Below, piece after piece: positions 54,535 to 63,978 of a DNA stretch of 64,000 nt. The notes under the pieces are model-generated. The model was given only the letters and a program-made list of their open reading frames with translations, had not been told where the DNA came from and searched no databases. Source of the stretch: Sabulicella glaciei. Lineage in GTDB: Bacteria; Pseudomonadota; Alphaproteobacteria; Acetobacterales; Acetobacteraceae. The stretch covers positions 1 to 64,000 of the forward strand of contig NZ_JAPFQI010000008.1 in assembly GCF_026183895.1 (NCBI RefSeq), written 5' to 3'. How positions within the stretch are numbered: the first letter of the stretch is position 1; every line of letters begins with the position of its first letter. Position numbers and translations under genes: made by a program.

Positions 54535-55682
54535 GGCTCCCCCAGCGCCCGCCGCGCCGTCTCGGCCAGGAAGCCGCTCGCGACGGGCAGGATCTCGTCG
54601 TTGAAGTCGTAATTCGGGTGGTGCAATTCGCGCCCGTTCTCGGCGGGGCCGTTGCCGATCCAGACGAAGGCGCCCGGCACCTCATGGAGGAACCAGGAAA
54701 AATCCTCGCCCGTCATGGCCGGGGGCACGTCGCGGCGCATCTCGGTCACGGCGGCGGCGGCGCTCGCAGCCAAGTCGCGCTCCCGCGGGTGGTTCGCGGT
54801 GACGGGCACGCCGCGGACGAAGCTCACCTGCTCCTGCAGGCCGAAGGCAATGGCGATGCCGCGTGCCACCTCGCGCATCCGCTCCTCGATCAGGGTGCCG
54901 ACCGAATCGTCCAGCCAGCGCGCCGTCCCCCGCAGCACGGCGCGGGACGGGACCTGGTTCTGCGCCTCCCCCGCCTCGGCCATGGTGACGCTAACCACGC
55001 CGGCCTTCATCGGGTCCACCCCGCGCGCCACGATGGATTGCAGCGCCACGATGGCATGGCCCGCGCCCAGCATGGGGTCGCGCGTCAGGTGCGGCAGCGC
55101 GGCATGGCCTGCGTGGCCGTCGAAGGTGATGTCGAAGCGCGCCCCCGCCGCCATCACCGCGGCGTCGTGCACTGCCACTGTCCCAGGCGGCAAGCCGGGC
55201 CAGTTGTGCCAGCCGAAGATGCGGTCCATCGGGAAGCGCTGGAAAAGACCGTCGGCAATCATCTTGCGGGCGCCACCCCCGCCCTCCTCCGCCGGCTGGA
55301 ACACCAGCTGCACCGTGCCAGTCCAGCTTTCGTCGGCCTGCAGCAGCGCGGCGGCACCCAGCAGCGCGGTCGTGTGCCCGTCATGCCCGCAGGCATGCAT
55401 CACGCCGCGCTTGGTTGAGCGGTGGGGAAGCGCCTCGTCCGCTTCCTGGATGGGCAGCGCGTCCATGTCGGCCCGCAACCCCACGGCCCGGTTTCCGCCG
55501 CCCCGGCGCAGTGTGGCCACGACGCCGTGTCCTCCGATTCCCGTCTCGATCTCGGTGATGCCCAGTTCCCGCAGCTTCTCGGCCACGAAGGCCGCGGTGT
55601 CGCCTTCGTCCAGCGTCAGGCCCGGATGGGCGTGCAGATGGCGGCGCCAAGTCGTAAGGCGGCGGTGGAGATCCTGATCCAT
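54531..55682 (-). CDS. M20 family amidohydrolase (hippurate hydrolase / aminoacylase type)
   Basis: 383 residues from the ATG at 55682. Metal-site motifs: RADMDALP, HACGHDGHTT, PAEEGGGGARKM, and HGWHNWPG-like GWHNWPGLPPGT. It removes an acyl group from an N-acylated amino acid. Coupled to the thiol dioxygenase downstream, it may release cysteine or a related thiol amino acid for oxidation; the link is inferred from gene overlap. An upstream in-frame ATG (55718) would extend into the divergent promoter. Confidence 0.9.
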   Translation of the reverse strand: MDQDLHRRLTTWRRHLHAHPGLTLDEGDTAAFVAEKLRELGITEIETGIGGHGVVATLRRGGGNRAVGLRADMDALPIQEADEALPHRSTKRGVMHACGHDGHTTALLGAAALLQADESWTGTVQLVFQPAEEGGGGARKMIADGLFQRFPMDRIFGWHNWPGLPPGTVAVHDAAVMAAGARFDITFDGHAGHAALPHLTRDPMLGAGHAIVALQSIVARGVDPMKAGVVSVTMAEAGEAQNQVPSRAVLRGTARWLDDSVGTLIEERMREVARGIAIAFGLQEQVSFVRGVPVTANHPRERDLAASAAAAVTEMRRDVPPAMTGEDFSWFLHEVPGAFVWIGNGPAENGRELHHPNYDFNDEILPVASGFLAETARRALGEP

Positions 55683-55833
55683 CGCGCGAGAGTAGCCGCT
55701 GCCGATCATGCGGACCACTGCCGGATGCGGAACGGTTTTTTCTCCGTGTTGTCGTTTCGCGCTCTTGTTCTTATGAACGATGGTTGTATCCCCTTCCTGA
55801 AACCGCGCTCAGGTTGCAGGCGCAGGAGGTTAG

Positions 55834-56718
55834 ATGAAATTCGCGGATATTGGCCAGCAGCTCCGCGCCTATCGCATGGAATCGGGCATGCGGGCGGAAG
55901 AGATTGCGGCCCGCCTCGGCGTTTCGCGCGCCGCCCTGTATCGCTACGAGAAGGGCGAGGTGATCAAGCTGGAAACGATCCGCCGGCTTGCGGAGCTGTT
56001 GAAGGTCTCGCCCCTCGCCTTGCTGGGCATCGGCATCGAGTATTTCGCCCGTCCTGCCGCCTTCCAGGAGCGGCTGCGCGGACTGGAGGAACAGGCCGAC
56101 CAGGTGCTGCAGATCGGCTTCCCCTATTGCGACCTGCTCACCTCGGACGGCTTTGACGGCGCGCTCGCCGAGGCGTGGCGCCAGGCGGCCCCGCCGGGGG
56201 CCGAAGGCACCGCCATGCTGGCGCAGGCGGATCAGGCGCTCGGGGCGCTGATCGCGCGCAAGCGGCTGCACGCCGCGCGCCGCCCGACCGTGATCGCGGT
56301 GCTGGGCGAGGCGGCGATCGGTTCCTTTCTGTCCCAGGGCCTGTGCTACGGCCTCGACCTGCCGCCTGCCACGCGCGAACGCTGCAAGGAGGCGGCGCGG
56401 CAGGAGGTTCTGGCCCTCGCCTCGCTGATGGACTCCATGCCTCTTGGCCTGCAGATCGGCCTCACGCGCGGCCCGCAGCCCGCCGCGCCCTTCGTGGTGC
56501 TGCGTGGGCGGGAACGCGCGCATGTCGTCACCTCGCCGCTTTCGGCCGAGCTGCCGGCCGGCGCCCAGGTGGGCGTCGCAGGGATCACGGCGGCGGATGA
56601 GGCGGTGGCGGCGCATCAGCGCATCGCCGAGACGATCTGGCGCGAGGCGCTGAAGGGTCCCGAGGCGGCGGAGCGGCTCCGCGAACTGGCGCGCCGGGCG
56701 GTCCTGCTGGCCGACTAA
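55834..56718 (+). CDS. XRE family transcriptional regulator with C-terminal effector-like domain
   Basis: 294 residues. Helix-turn-helix at 5-60 (IGQQLRAYRMESGMRAEEIAARLGVSRAALYRYEKGEVIKLETIRRLAELL); the remaining 230 residues have no recognised domain and look globular. AGGAGG lies 4 bases upstream of the ATG. The divergent gap to the amidohydrolase gene contains GTTC-TTAT-GAAC (55767-55778), a small dyad. It probably controls the amidohydrolase-dioxygenase pair and itself. It is convergent with the zinc permease gene. Confidence 0.88.
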   Translation: MKFADIGQQLRAYRMESGMRAEEIAARLGVSRAALYRYEKGEVIKLETIRRLAELLKVSPLALLGIGIEYFARPAAFQERLRGLEEQADQVLQIGFPYCDLLTSDGFDGALAEAWRQAAPPGAEGTAMLAQADQALGALIARKRLHAARRPTVIAVLGEAAIGSFLSQGLCYGLDLPPATRERCKEAARQEVLALASLMDSMPLGLQIGLTRGPQPAAPFVVLRGRERAHVVTSPLSAELPAGAQVGVAGITAADEAVAAHQRIAETIWREALKGPEAAERLRELARRAVLLAD

Positions 56719-56731
56719 AGCGCGCCGGGCT

Positions 56732-57592
56732 TCAGCCCGACAGATGGCGGCGCGGCCAGTGCCGCGCCAGCAGCCCGTCCACCGGCCCGGCCACCACGGA
56801 GATGGCCCAGATGGCAGCGGCAGAAAGCAGGATCGACGGGCCGCTCGGCACGTCCAGGTGAAAGGATGCGCCCAGCCCGAGCAGGCTCGCCGAAAGGGCG
56901 ATGCCGCAGGCCACCGCGACCATTCCGCCCACGCTGCGCGACCAGTGGCGCGACGCGATGGCGGGCAGCATCATCAGCCCCACCGCCATCAGGCTCCCCA
57001 CCGCCTGCACCGCCGCCACGAGGTTCAGCACCACGAGGCCCAGCAGCGACAAGTGCCACGCCGAGCCGCGTACCCCCACCGCCCGCGCGAAGGCCGGGTC
57101 GAAGCATTCCAGGATGAGCGGGCGCCACGCGAAGGCAAGGAACGCCAGGGTGAGGCTGGCGCAGCCCGCCATCAGCAGCAGCGCCGGGTCGTCCACCCCC
57201 AGCACGCTGCCGAACAGGATCTGCGTCAGTTCCACCGCCGAGCCCCGCCAGGAGATGATCGCCACCCCTGCGGCCAGCGCGGTGAGGTAGAGCGCGGCGA
57301 GGGACGCATCCTCCCGCCCGCCCGTGCCGCGCGCCAGCGCCCCCGCCCCGAGGGCGATCAGCAGCCCTGCCAGCATCCCGCCCAAGGCGAGGCCGGGCAG
57401 CCAGAGCCCGAACACGACGAAGCCCAGCGCCACGCCCGGCAGCATCCCATGCGACAGTGCATCCCCCGCGAGGCTCATCCGGCGGAGCACCAGGAACACG
57501 CCGAGGGGCGGCGCGGAGAGCGACAGCGCCACGCAGCCCAGCAGGGCGCGGCGCAGGAAGCCGAACTCGATGAAAGGGTCGAAGGGAGTCAC
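56732..57592 (-). CDS. znuB: zinc-type ABC transporter permease (ZnuB)
   Basis: 286 residues with eight or nine hydrophobic segments. Family features: VFLVLRRMSLAGDALSHGMLPGVALGFVV near the N-terminus and AVGSLMAVGLMMLPAIASRHW in the late loop. Inner-membrane permease of ABC-3 type metal importers. It overlaps the ATPase by 4 bases (ATGA). A Zur-like box before the unit favours zinc over manganese or iron. No binding protein (ZnuA) gene is adjacent. Confidence 0.9.
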   Translation of the reverse strand: MTPFDPFIEFGFLRRALLGCVALSLSAPPLGVFLVLRRMSLAGDALSHGMLPGVALGFVVFGLWLPGLALGGMLAGLLIALGAGALARGTGGREDASLAALYLTALAAGVAIISWRGSAVELTQILFGSVLGVDDPALLLMAGCASLTLAFLAFAWRPLILECFDPAFARAVGVRGSAWHLSLLGLVVLNLVAAVQAVGSLMAVGLMMLPAIASRHWSRSVGGMVAVACGIALSASLLGLGASFHLDVPSGPSILLSAAAIWAISVVAGPVDGLLARHWPRRHLSG

Positions 57593-58305
57593 GCCGCCCG
57601 CGCGCAGGGCTCCGCGTGGGGGTCCCAGCCTTCCGCCATGCGCCGCGCGCGCAGCCGGTTGGCAGGGGAGAGCGCCTCCTCGGTCGGGCCCACCGCCACC
57701 GCCTCGCGCGCCAGCAGCAGCGTTTCCGGGAATTCGTCGCGCACGAGGTCGAGGTCGTGCAGCACGGCGAGGATCGTCCGGCCCTCGCCATTCCAGCGCC
57801 GCACCAAGGCCAGCAAGTCGGCGGCGGTGCGGGCGTCGAGCGCGTTGAACGGCTCATCCAGCAGGATCACCGGCGCATCCTGCAGAAGCAGGCGCGCGAA
57901 GAGCAGACGCTGGAACTGGCCGGTGGACAAGCTGCCGACGGGGCGCCCCGCGAAACCGCTCAGCCCCACCGCCTCCAGGGCGCGGAGCACGCGGCCATCC
58001 TCGGCGATGCGGCCGAAGCCGCCGCATTCGGCCCATAGGCCGAGCATCACCGCCTCGCGGCAGGAGAGGGGGAAGGAGCGGTCCAGCCCGGCCTGCTGCG
58101 GCAGCAGCGCCACGCGGCCCTCGGCCACGATCTCGCCCTCCGCCGGGGAGTGAAGCCCGGCGATGGCGCGCAACAAGCTAGACTTTCCGGCGCCGTTGGG
58201 CCCGACAACGGCCATCAGACCGCCCCGGCGCAGGGTGAAGGACAGATGATGCACGGCCGGGCGCCGGTCATGGCTCACCGTCAGGTTGCGCACCGCGAGG
58301 CTCAT
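57589..58305 (-). CDS. znuC: zinc-type ABC transporter ATP-binding protein (ZnuC)
   Basis: 238 residues from the ATG at 58305. Walker A GPNGAGKSS, signature LSTGQFQRLLFARLLL, Walker B VILLDEPFNALD, H-loop LHDLDLV. The short length and signature match metal-importer ATPases. Its start overlaps the stop of a 38-residue membrane peptide gene (ATGA). Drives ZnuB. Confidence 0.9.
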   Translation of the reverse strand: MSLAVRNLTVSHDRRPAVHHLSFTLRRGGLMAVVGPNGAGKSSLLRAIAGLHSPAEGEIVAEGRVALLPQQAGLDRSFPLSCREAVMLGLWAECGGFGRIAEDGRVLRALEAVGLSGFAGRPVGSLSTGQFQRLLFARLLLQDAPVILLDEPFNALDARTAADLLALVRRWNGEGRTILAVLHDLDLVRDEFPETLLLAREAVAVGPTEEALSPANRLRARRMAEGWDPHAEPCARAA

Positions 58306-58418
58306 GCCGCGAGCGCCCAGAACACCCCGGCCCAAAGAACGGCCAGCAGCACGGCCGCGAGCGCGAGGCGCGCGCTGGCCGGGGCTGCGAGGTCGAGAGG
58401 GTTGGTGGGGCGAAGCAT
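58302..58418 (-). CDS. 38-residue single-helix membrane peptide preceding znuC
   Basis: MLRPTNPLDLAAPASARLALA followed by a hydrophobic helix to the end (AVLLAVLWAGVFWALAA). Its TGA overlaps the znuC ATG as ATGA, the coupling used by real genes throughout this window, and it starts 3 bases downstream of the Zur-like box, where a Zur-controlled transcript would begin. No homology recognised. It could be a small subunit of the transporter or a leader peptide. An ATG at 58436 would put its start inside the box. Confidence 0.55.
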   Translation of the reverse strand: MLRPTNPLDLAAPASARLALAAVLLAVLWAGVFWALAA

Positions 58419-58420
58419 GA

Positions 58421-58435
58421 GGTTATCATGTAACA
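58421..58435. promoter_or_regulatory. Zur-like box before the zinc importer genes
   Basis: On the minus strand the site reads TGTTA-CATGA-TAACC, matching the general Zur pattern TGTTA-N5-TAACA in nine of ten arm bases, with arms that are near-perfect inverted repeats. It lies just before the membrane peptide/znuC/znuB unit and about 50 bases before DUF445 on the other strand. Zur would repress this unit when zinc is ample. The family pattern is known; binding here is inference. Confidence 0.6.
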
Positions 58436-58485
58436 TGCCCGCGCGCCGGTCGCCAATGCGGATCGCCATGCCTATTGTTCGGGGC

Positions 58486-59751
58486 ATGAACGCCCAGGAC
58501 GAGGCGCTGCGCGCCGCCCTGGCCCGGCACCGGGCCTTCGCGACCTTTCTTCTCCTCCTCATGGGTGCGCTGATGGTGCTCGGCTATGCACTGCCGCCCT
58601 CCTTGGGGGCCGACCTGCTGGCGGCCTCGGCCAAGGCGGGCGTGATTGGCGGGCTGGCCGACTGGTTCGCGGTCACAGCGCTGTTCCGTCGTCCGCTCGG
58701 CCTGCCCATCCCGCACACCGCCATCATCCCCCGCCAGAAGGAAAGGCTGGGCCAGGGGCTCGGCCGCTTCGTCGCCAACCACGTCTTCACCGAATCCGAG
58801 GTAGCGCGGGTGATCGCGCGGCTGGACGTGGCGGGCATCGTCGGCAATTTCCTGGCCGACCGGCAGGCCAGCCGCCCGGCCGCCGAAGCCCTGGCCGCCG
58901 CCCTGCCCCGCCTGCTGCAGACGCTGGAGGATGGGCGGGCACGGCGGATGCTCACGCGCCTCCTGCCGCGCGTGGCGGGCGGGCCGGGCGGGGCGCAGGT
59001 GGTGGCGCGGGCGCTGCGCGCGCTGCTCGCCGGTGGGCGCCACCAGGCCGTGCTGGACCTCGCGCTGGACCGGCTGAAGCTGATCCTGGCCGAGCGGCAG
59101 GACTCGCTGCGCGACGCCATCAAGACACGGGTGCGGGAGTCGGGCGGAGCGCTGGTGGGCTGGGCGGCCGGCGCCTATGTCGCCAACCGCGTGCTGGACG
59201 CCGTGAACACCGAGTTGGTCAAGATGGAGCCGGGCGATTCCTCGCTGCGCCAAGCCTTCGAGGCGTGGCTGGAAAGCGAGATCGAGCGGCTGGAGAACGA
59301 GCCGCAACGCGCCGCCGCGCTGGGCAACGCCATGCGCCAGGCCCTGGCCCACCCCGCCGTCGCCGAGTGGCTGAACGACGTGTGGAACCGCCTGCGCGAC
59401 GCGCTGGCCGCCGACGCCGCCAACCCCAATGGCCGGAGCGTGGCGGTGATCGAGGGCGCACTGGCCAATGCCGGCCGCTTCCTGGCCGAGGACGAGAATG
59501 CGCGCGCCAAGCTGAACGCCGCAGTGGAGCGCACGCTGAACACCCTTCTCCCCTCCGCCCAGACGCGGCTCGCCGAGTTCATCGCCGGGGTGGTGAAAAG
59601 CTGGGACACGGCCGAAGTGACGGAGAAGATCGAGCTGCGCGTGGGGCGAGACCTGCAATACGTGCGGATGAACGGCACGATCGTCGGCTTTCTGGCCGGC
59701 GGCGTGCTTTACCTGCTGATCTACGCCCTGGTCGGGAGGGTCTCCCACTGA
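58486..59751 (+). CDS. DUF445 family membrane protein
   Basis: 421 residues from the ATG at 58486. N-terminal membrane helix (about 22-42) followed by the family stretch ASAKAGVIGGLADWFAVTALFRRPLGLPIPHTAIIPRQKERLGQGLGRFVANHVFT, a long soluble helical region, and a C-terminal membrane helix (TIVGFLAGGVLYLLIYALVG). Function unknown in the family. Its stop overlaps the MaoC gene start by one base (TGATG). Confidence 0.9.
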   Translation: MNAQDEALRAALARHRAFATFLLLLMGALMVLGYALPPSLGADLLAASAKAGVIGGLADWFAVTALFRRPLGLPIPHTAIIPRQKERLGQGLGRFVANHVFTESEVARVIARLDVAGIVGNFLADRQASRPAAEALAAALPRLLQTLEDGRARRMLTRLLPRVAGGPGGAQVVARALRALLAGGRHQAVLDLALDRLKLILAERQDSLRDAIKTRVRESGGALVGWAAGAYVANRVLDAVNTELVKMEPGDSSLRQAFEAWLESEIERLENEPQRAAALGNAMRQALAHPAVAEWLNDVWNRLRDALAADAANPNGRSVAVIEGALANAGRFLAEDENARAKLNAAVERTLNTLLPSAQTRLAEFIAGVVKSWDTAEVTEKIELRVGRDLQYVRMNGTIVGFLAGGVLYLLIYALVGRVSH

Positions 59752-60197
59752 TGAAGCCTCTTTCCTCCTGGCGCGAAATGTCGCCTGGCCAGCGCTTCGA
59801 CTTCGGCACGCTGGCGCTCGGCGAGGCGGAGATCATCGAGTACGCGCGCAAATTCGACCCGCAGCCCTTCCACACTGACCCCGAGGCGGCTCGGCAGGCG
59901 CCACTGTTCAACGGGCTGGTGGCGAGCGGCCTGCACACGATGGGCGCGTGCTTCGGGCGCATCATGGGGTCCGGGCTCTTTGTCGAGGTCAGCCTGGGCG
60001 GGTCGCGCATCGACACGCGCTGGCCCGCCGCGCTGCGCCCGGATGAGGAAATCCGGGTGGAAGGCGAGGTGCTGGCCGCCGAGGCGCATCGCAAGCGCCC
60101 CGGGATGGGCGTGGTGACGATGCGTTACACCGGTACGCGCATCGCCGACGGGATGGTGGTGATCACCATGGAAGGCACGCATTTCCTGAAGGAATAA
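59751..60197 (+). CDS. MaoC family dehydratase (hotdog fold)
   Basis: 148 residues. The R-hydratase motif is visible: EYARKFDPQPFHTDPEAARQAPLFNGLVASGLHTMG, holding the Asp/His catalytic pair. Members hydrate enoyl-CoA or related enoyl groups. Coupled to DUF445 by a one-base overlap; convergent with the hydratase gene. Confidence 0.9.
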   Translation: MKPLSSWREMSPGQRFDFGTLALGEAEIIEYARKFDPQPFHTDPEAARQAPLFNGLVASGLHTMGACFGRIMGSGLFVEVSLGGSRIDTRWPAALRPDEEIRVEGEVLAAEAHRKRPGMGVVTMRYTGTRIADGMVVITMEGTHFLKE

Positions 60198-60206
60198 GCG
60201 GGCCGC

Positions 60207-60926
60207 TCAGCCCTCGAAACGCAGAGCCACCTCGCCGATGCCGGCAAGGCGGCCCAGGGCGCGCGCGCCCGGCGCGGCGAAGAGCATGCCGGTGAGTGAG
60301 CCGGTGGTCAGGATCTCGCCCTGTCGCAGCGCTTCCCCGCGGGCGGCAAGGCGCCGCGAAAGCCCGTGCAGCAGCCACTCCAGGCTGCCCGCGGTGTTGG
60401 CGCCGCGCGTCGCGGCCACGACCTCGCCATCCAGGCGCAATTCCGCTTCCAGCGCCGAGAAGTCCAGATCGCGCATGGGAATGGGCTCGCCCAGGACCAG
60501 CGCGCCGTGGGTCTGCAGATCGGCCAGCTTCAGCAAAGCGGGCGCCCGCTCCCATCCCGCCAGCCGCGTTTCCACCACCTCGATCGCCGGCAGCATCGCG
60601 TCGAAATCCGAGCGCCGGAGCGCCTCGCCGGCGGGGACGTCCCGGCTGAGGCGCAACGCCAGTTCCAGTTCAACCCCTCGCATCGCGCCAGGGAACACCG
60701 TGCCGGAGGGGAGCAGGCACCCGGCAGGCAGCGGCGCGGAAAGCGGCGTGGCGCTCGGGCTCGCCGCCCCCACCTTCCAGCCGCCGCGCAGGCCGATCCC
60801 ATCCAGCATCGCCGACTGCACCGCATAGGCGGCCGCGGCATCAGCCGGTGGGGCCGTGCTGGCCGGCACCGGCGCACCGCCCTTCCAGGCGTCGAGAAGC
60901 AGGGTCGCGAGACGGGAATCGGCCAT
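60207..60926 (-). CDS. 2-keto-4-pentenoate hydratase / fumarylacetoacetase-fold protein (MhpD-like)
   Basis: 239 residues from the ATG at 60926. MhpD/DmpE-family stretches: AYAVQSAMLDGIGLRGGWKVGAAS, VELELALRLSRDVPAG, AIEVVETRLAG (metal Glu) and ILTTGSLTG near the end. It adds water to a 2-hydroxypentadienoate-type product of aromatic meta-cleavage, or decarboxylates a related oxoacid. No ring-cleavage gene is adjacent. Confidence 0.87.
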   Translation of the reverse strand: MADSRLATLLLDAWKGGAPVPASTAPPADAAAAYAVQSAMLDGIGLRGGWKVGAASPSATPLSAPLPAGCLLPSGTVFPGAMRGVELELALRLSRDVPAGEALRRSDFDAMLPAIEVVETRLAGWERAPALLKLADLQTHGALVLGEPIPMRDLDFSALEAELRLDGEVVAATRGANTAGSLEWLLHGLSRRLAARGEALRQGEILTTGSLTGMLFAAPGARALGRLAGIGEVALRFEG

Positions 60927-60960
60927 GCGGCCAGGATGGCGGCCACCGCGCACAAGTGAA

Positions 60961-60990
60961 AGGGGCGGCGCCGTCTCCGGCGCCGCCCCT
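60961..60990 (-). terminator. GC-rich hairpin after fusA, probable terminator
   Basis: A perfect 13-bp stem with a 4-base loop (positions 60961-60973 pair with 60978-60990), lying 25 bases downstream of the fusA stop. On the fusA strand the stem is followed by TTTCACTTGT, a weak T tract. Likely the transcript end of fusA; efficiency is uncertain because of the broken T-run. Confidence 0.65.
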
Positions 60991-61015
60991 TCCAGCTCCC
61001 CGAAGGATGCGGGCC

Positions 61016-63097
61016 TTAGCCCGCCGCCTTCATGATCTCGTCCGCCACGTTGCGCGGCACCGGGTCGTAGTGGTGGAACTGCATGGAGAAGGAGGCGCGC
61101 CCCTTCGTCATGCCACGCAGGTTGGAGATGTAGCCGAACATCTCCTTCAGCGGCACGTGCGCACGGACGATGACCGAGGTCCCGGCCATGTCCTGCGACT
61201 GGATCACGCCACGGCGGCGGTTCAGGTCGCCCACCACGTCGCCGACGTGATCCTGCGGCGTGGTCACCTCCACGTCCATGATCGGCTCCAGGATCACCGG
61301 GCCGGCCTTCTTCATGCCTTCACGGAAGCAGGCCTTGCCAGCGATCTCGAAGGCCAGGGCCGACGAGTCGACGTCGTGGTACTTTCCGTCCACGAGGGTG
61401 AACTTGAAGTCCACCGTCGGGAAGCCGGCCAGCACGCCCGTGTCGGCCTGGACCTTGATGCCCTTGTCCACCGCCGGGATGTATTCCTTCGGCACGGATC
61501 CGCCGACGACGGCGTTCACGAACTCGATGCCCTCGTTCCGCTCCTTCGGCTCGAAGGTGATCTTCACCTCGGCGTACTGGCCCGAGCCACCCGACTGCTT
61601 CTTGTGGGTGTAGGTCTCGGTGTGCGGCTTGGTGATCGTCTCGCGGTAGGCAACCTGCGGGGCGCCGATGTTGCAGTCCACGCCATACTCGCGGCGCAGG
61701 CGGTCCACGATGATCTCGAGGTGCAGCTCGCCCATCCCGGACAGGATGGTCTGGCCGGTTTCCTGGTCGGTCTTCAGCCGCAGGCTCGGATCCTCGCCGG
61801 CCAGCTTCTGCAGGCCGATCGTCATCTTCTCGACGGCTTCCTTGGTCTTCGGCTCGACCGAGATGTCGATCACGGGAACCGGGAAGGCCATGCGCTCCAG
61901 CACCACCGGATCCTCGGACGCGGCCAGGGTGTCACCCGTGCCGGTGTCCTTCAGCCCCACGAAGGCCGCGATGTCGCCGGCGGAGACCTCCTTGATCTCC
62001 TCGCGCTTGTCGGCGTGCATCTGGAACATGCGGCCGATGCGCTCGCGATGGCCCTTGGTGGTGTTCTGGATCATGTCGCCCTGGCGCAGCGTGCCGCGGT
62101 AGACGCGCACGAAGGTCAGGTTGCCGTACTTGTCGTTGATGATCTTGAACGCCAGCCCGGCAAAGGGCGCGTTCTCGTCGGCCGGGATCACGCGGCGCTC
62201 GGCCGTCTCGTCCTGGCCTTCCTCGGGGGCAACCTTGATGCCCTCGATGTCCACCGGGCTCGGCAGGTAATCGAGCACCGCGTCGAGCAGGGGCTGCACG
62301 CCCTTATTCTTGAAGGCGGAGCCGCAGAGCACCGGACGGAACTCGCCCGAGATCGTGCCCTTCTTGATGCACTTCTTGAGGGTCGCGACGGAAACGTCGC
62401 CCTTGTCGAAGTACTCTTCCATCGCCGTCTCGTCGATGCCGACAGCGGTGTCCACCAGCTTCTGGCGGTACTCGGCGGCCTTGTCGGCGAGCTCGGCCGG
62501 GATCTCGGCGTAGTCGTACTTCGCGCCCAGCTCATCGCCCTGCCAGACGATGGCGCGCATCTCGACCAGGTCGACCACGCCCTTCAGCGAGTCCTCGATC
62601 CCGATGGGGATCTGAAGAGCCACCCAGTTGATGCCCAGCTTCTCGGTCAGCGTCGCGGCGGCCTTGTAGAAATCGGCGCCCGTGCGATCCAGCTTGTTGA
62701 TGAAGATGATGCGGGGGACGTTGTAGCGGTCCGCGAGGCGCCAGTTGGTCTCGCTCTGCGGCTGCACGCCGGCCACGCCCTCGATGATGAACACCGCGCC
62801 ATCCAGCACGCGCAGCGAGCGGTTCACCTCGATGTTGAAGTCGATGTGGCCCGGGGTGTCGATGACGTTGATGCGGTGGCCTTCCCACTCCGCCGTCACG
62901 GCGGCGGAGGTGATGGTGATGCCCCGCTCCCGCTCCTGGTCCATGTAGTCGGTCGTGGTGTTGCCGTCATGCACCTCGCCGATCTTGTGGGACTTGCCGG
63001 TGTAGTAGAGGATTCGCTCCGTCGTGGTCGTCTTCCCGGCGTCGATATGCGCCGTGATGCCGATATTGCGGATCTTCTCGAGAGGGATGCGCGCCAC
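61016..63097 (-). CDS. fusA: elongation factor G
   Basis: 693 residues from a GTG at 63097, chosen because GGAGG lies 7 bases upstream and the translation then begins (M)[23 protein letters not shown], the conserved EF-G start. GTPase motifs: [36 protein letters not shown]. Domains II-V follow in order, including [23 protein letters not shown] and [20 protein letters not shown]. It moves tRNAs on the ribosome. It stands alone, without rpsL, rpsG or tuf. Confidence 0.97.
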   Translation of the reverse strand: MARIPLEKIRNIGITAHIDAGKTTTTERILYYTGKSHKIGEVHDGNTTTDYMDQERERGITITSAAVTAEWEGHRINVIDTPGHIDFNIEVNRSLRVLDGAVFIIEGVAGVQPQSETNWRLADRYNVPRIIFINKLDRTGADFYKAAATLTEKLGINWVALQIPIGIEDSLKGVVDLVEMRAIVWQGDELGAKYDYAEIPAELADKAAEYRQKLVDTAVGIDETAMEEYFDKGDVSVATLKKCIKKGTISGEFRPVLCGSAFKNKGVQPLLDAVLDYLPSPVDIEGIKVAPEEGQDETAERRVIPADENAPFAGLAFKIINDKYGNLTFVRVYRGTLRQGDMIQNTTKGHRERIGRMFQMHADKREEIKEVSAGDIAAFVGLKDTGTGDTLAASEDPVVLERMAFPVPVIDISVEPKTKEAVEKMTIGLQKLAGEDPSLRLKTDQETGQTILSGMGELHLEIIVDRLRREYGVDCNIGAPQVAYRETITKPHTETYTHKKQSGGSGQYAEVKITFEPKERNEGIEFVNAVVGGSVPKEYIPAVDKGIKVQADTGVLAGFPTVDFKFTLVDGKYHDVDSSALAFEIAGKACFREGMKKAGPVILEPIMDVEVTTPQDHVGDVVGDLNRRRGVIQSQDMAGTSVIVRAHVPLKEMFGYISNLRGMTKGRASFSMQFHHYDPVPRNVADEIMKAAG

Positions 63098-63285
63098 GGT
63101 GGGCCTCCATGCGGCAAGGCAGGCCGGCACCCGTGCGGGTGCCGCCTGCCCGTCGTGATTCAGGAACAGGTCGTCAACTCTGTGCGGGGCATGTGCCCCT
63201 TCCCGACGAAATTTGCAAGCGATACCAGCGCTGCAAGGCCCGCCTGCCGGACATGACCGCCCTGCCGGCCGGGATGGGCGGCGCC

Positions 63286-63978
63286 TCAGACCGTCAGCAG
63301 CAGCCGCGCCGCTTCGAGGTCCAGTGCTGTCGTCGGGCCCGAGAGGGCAACCTGCCCCCGGACCATGACGGAAAGCTGGTCTGCCAGTTCGCGCGCCCAG
63401 TCGAAGTACTGCTCCACCAGCACCACGGCGAAACCACGGTCCCGCGCCAGGTGCCGGATCACCCGTCCGATTTCCTTGATGACGTTGGGCTGGACGCCCT
63501 CCGTCGGCTCGTCGAGGATGAGGAGGCGCGGCCTAGCGGTCAGGGCGCGGGCAATGGCCAGCTGCTGCTGCTGCCCGCCCGACAGGTCGCCGCCCCGCCG
63601 ACGCAGGAACTGCCGCAGGATGGGAAAAAGGTCGAACACCTCGCCCGGCACGGAGGAGCCCCGCGGGGCCGCGGCCAGTGCCGTTTCCAGGTTCTCCTGC
63701 ACGGAAAGAAAGGGAAAGATCTCCCGCCCCTGCGGAACGTAGCCGATGCCCGCCCGCGCCCGGTCCGCGGGGGCCAGCCGGGCGATGTCGCGCCCTTCCC
63801 ATGCGATGGAACCCCCGCCGACCCGCTCCAGACCCATGATGGCGCGCAGCAGGGAGGACTTGCCGACCCCGTTGCGCCCCAGGACCGCATGGACCTCACC
63901 CGGGCGGACGGTGAGCGACACGCCCCGCAGGCAGAGCGATGCGCCATAGGACAGGGTCACGTCCTTCACCTCCAGCAC
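63286..63978 (-). CDS. urtE: urea-type ABC transporter ATP-binding protein UrtE
   Basis: 230 residues. Walker [10 protein letters not shown], signature [15 protein letters not shown], Walker [17 protein letters not shown]. The segments [19 protein letters not shown] and [32 protein letters not shown] match UrtE rather than LivF. It energises uptake of urea or short amides. The rest of the urt operon should lie upstream, beyond the right edge. It ends about 190 bases before fusA. Confidence 0.87.
   Translation of the reverse strand: MLEVKDVTLSYGASLCLRGVSLTVRPGEVHAVLGRNGVGKSSLLRAIMGLERVGGGSIAWEGRDIARLAPADRARAGIGYVPQGREIFPFLSVQENLETALAAAPRGSSVPGEVFDLFPILRQFLRRRGGDLSGGQQQQLAIARALTARPRLLILDEPTEGVQPNVIKEIGRVIRHLARDRGFAVVLVEQYFDWARELADQLSVMVRGQVALSGPTTALDLEAARLLLTV

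Noticed and set aside
60848-63256. 802-codon open frame on the plus strand
   Set aside because: It runs antisense across fusA and the MhpD-like gene. Its His/Asp/Val-rich translation is the usual mirror of a GC-rich coding frame.
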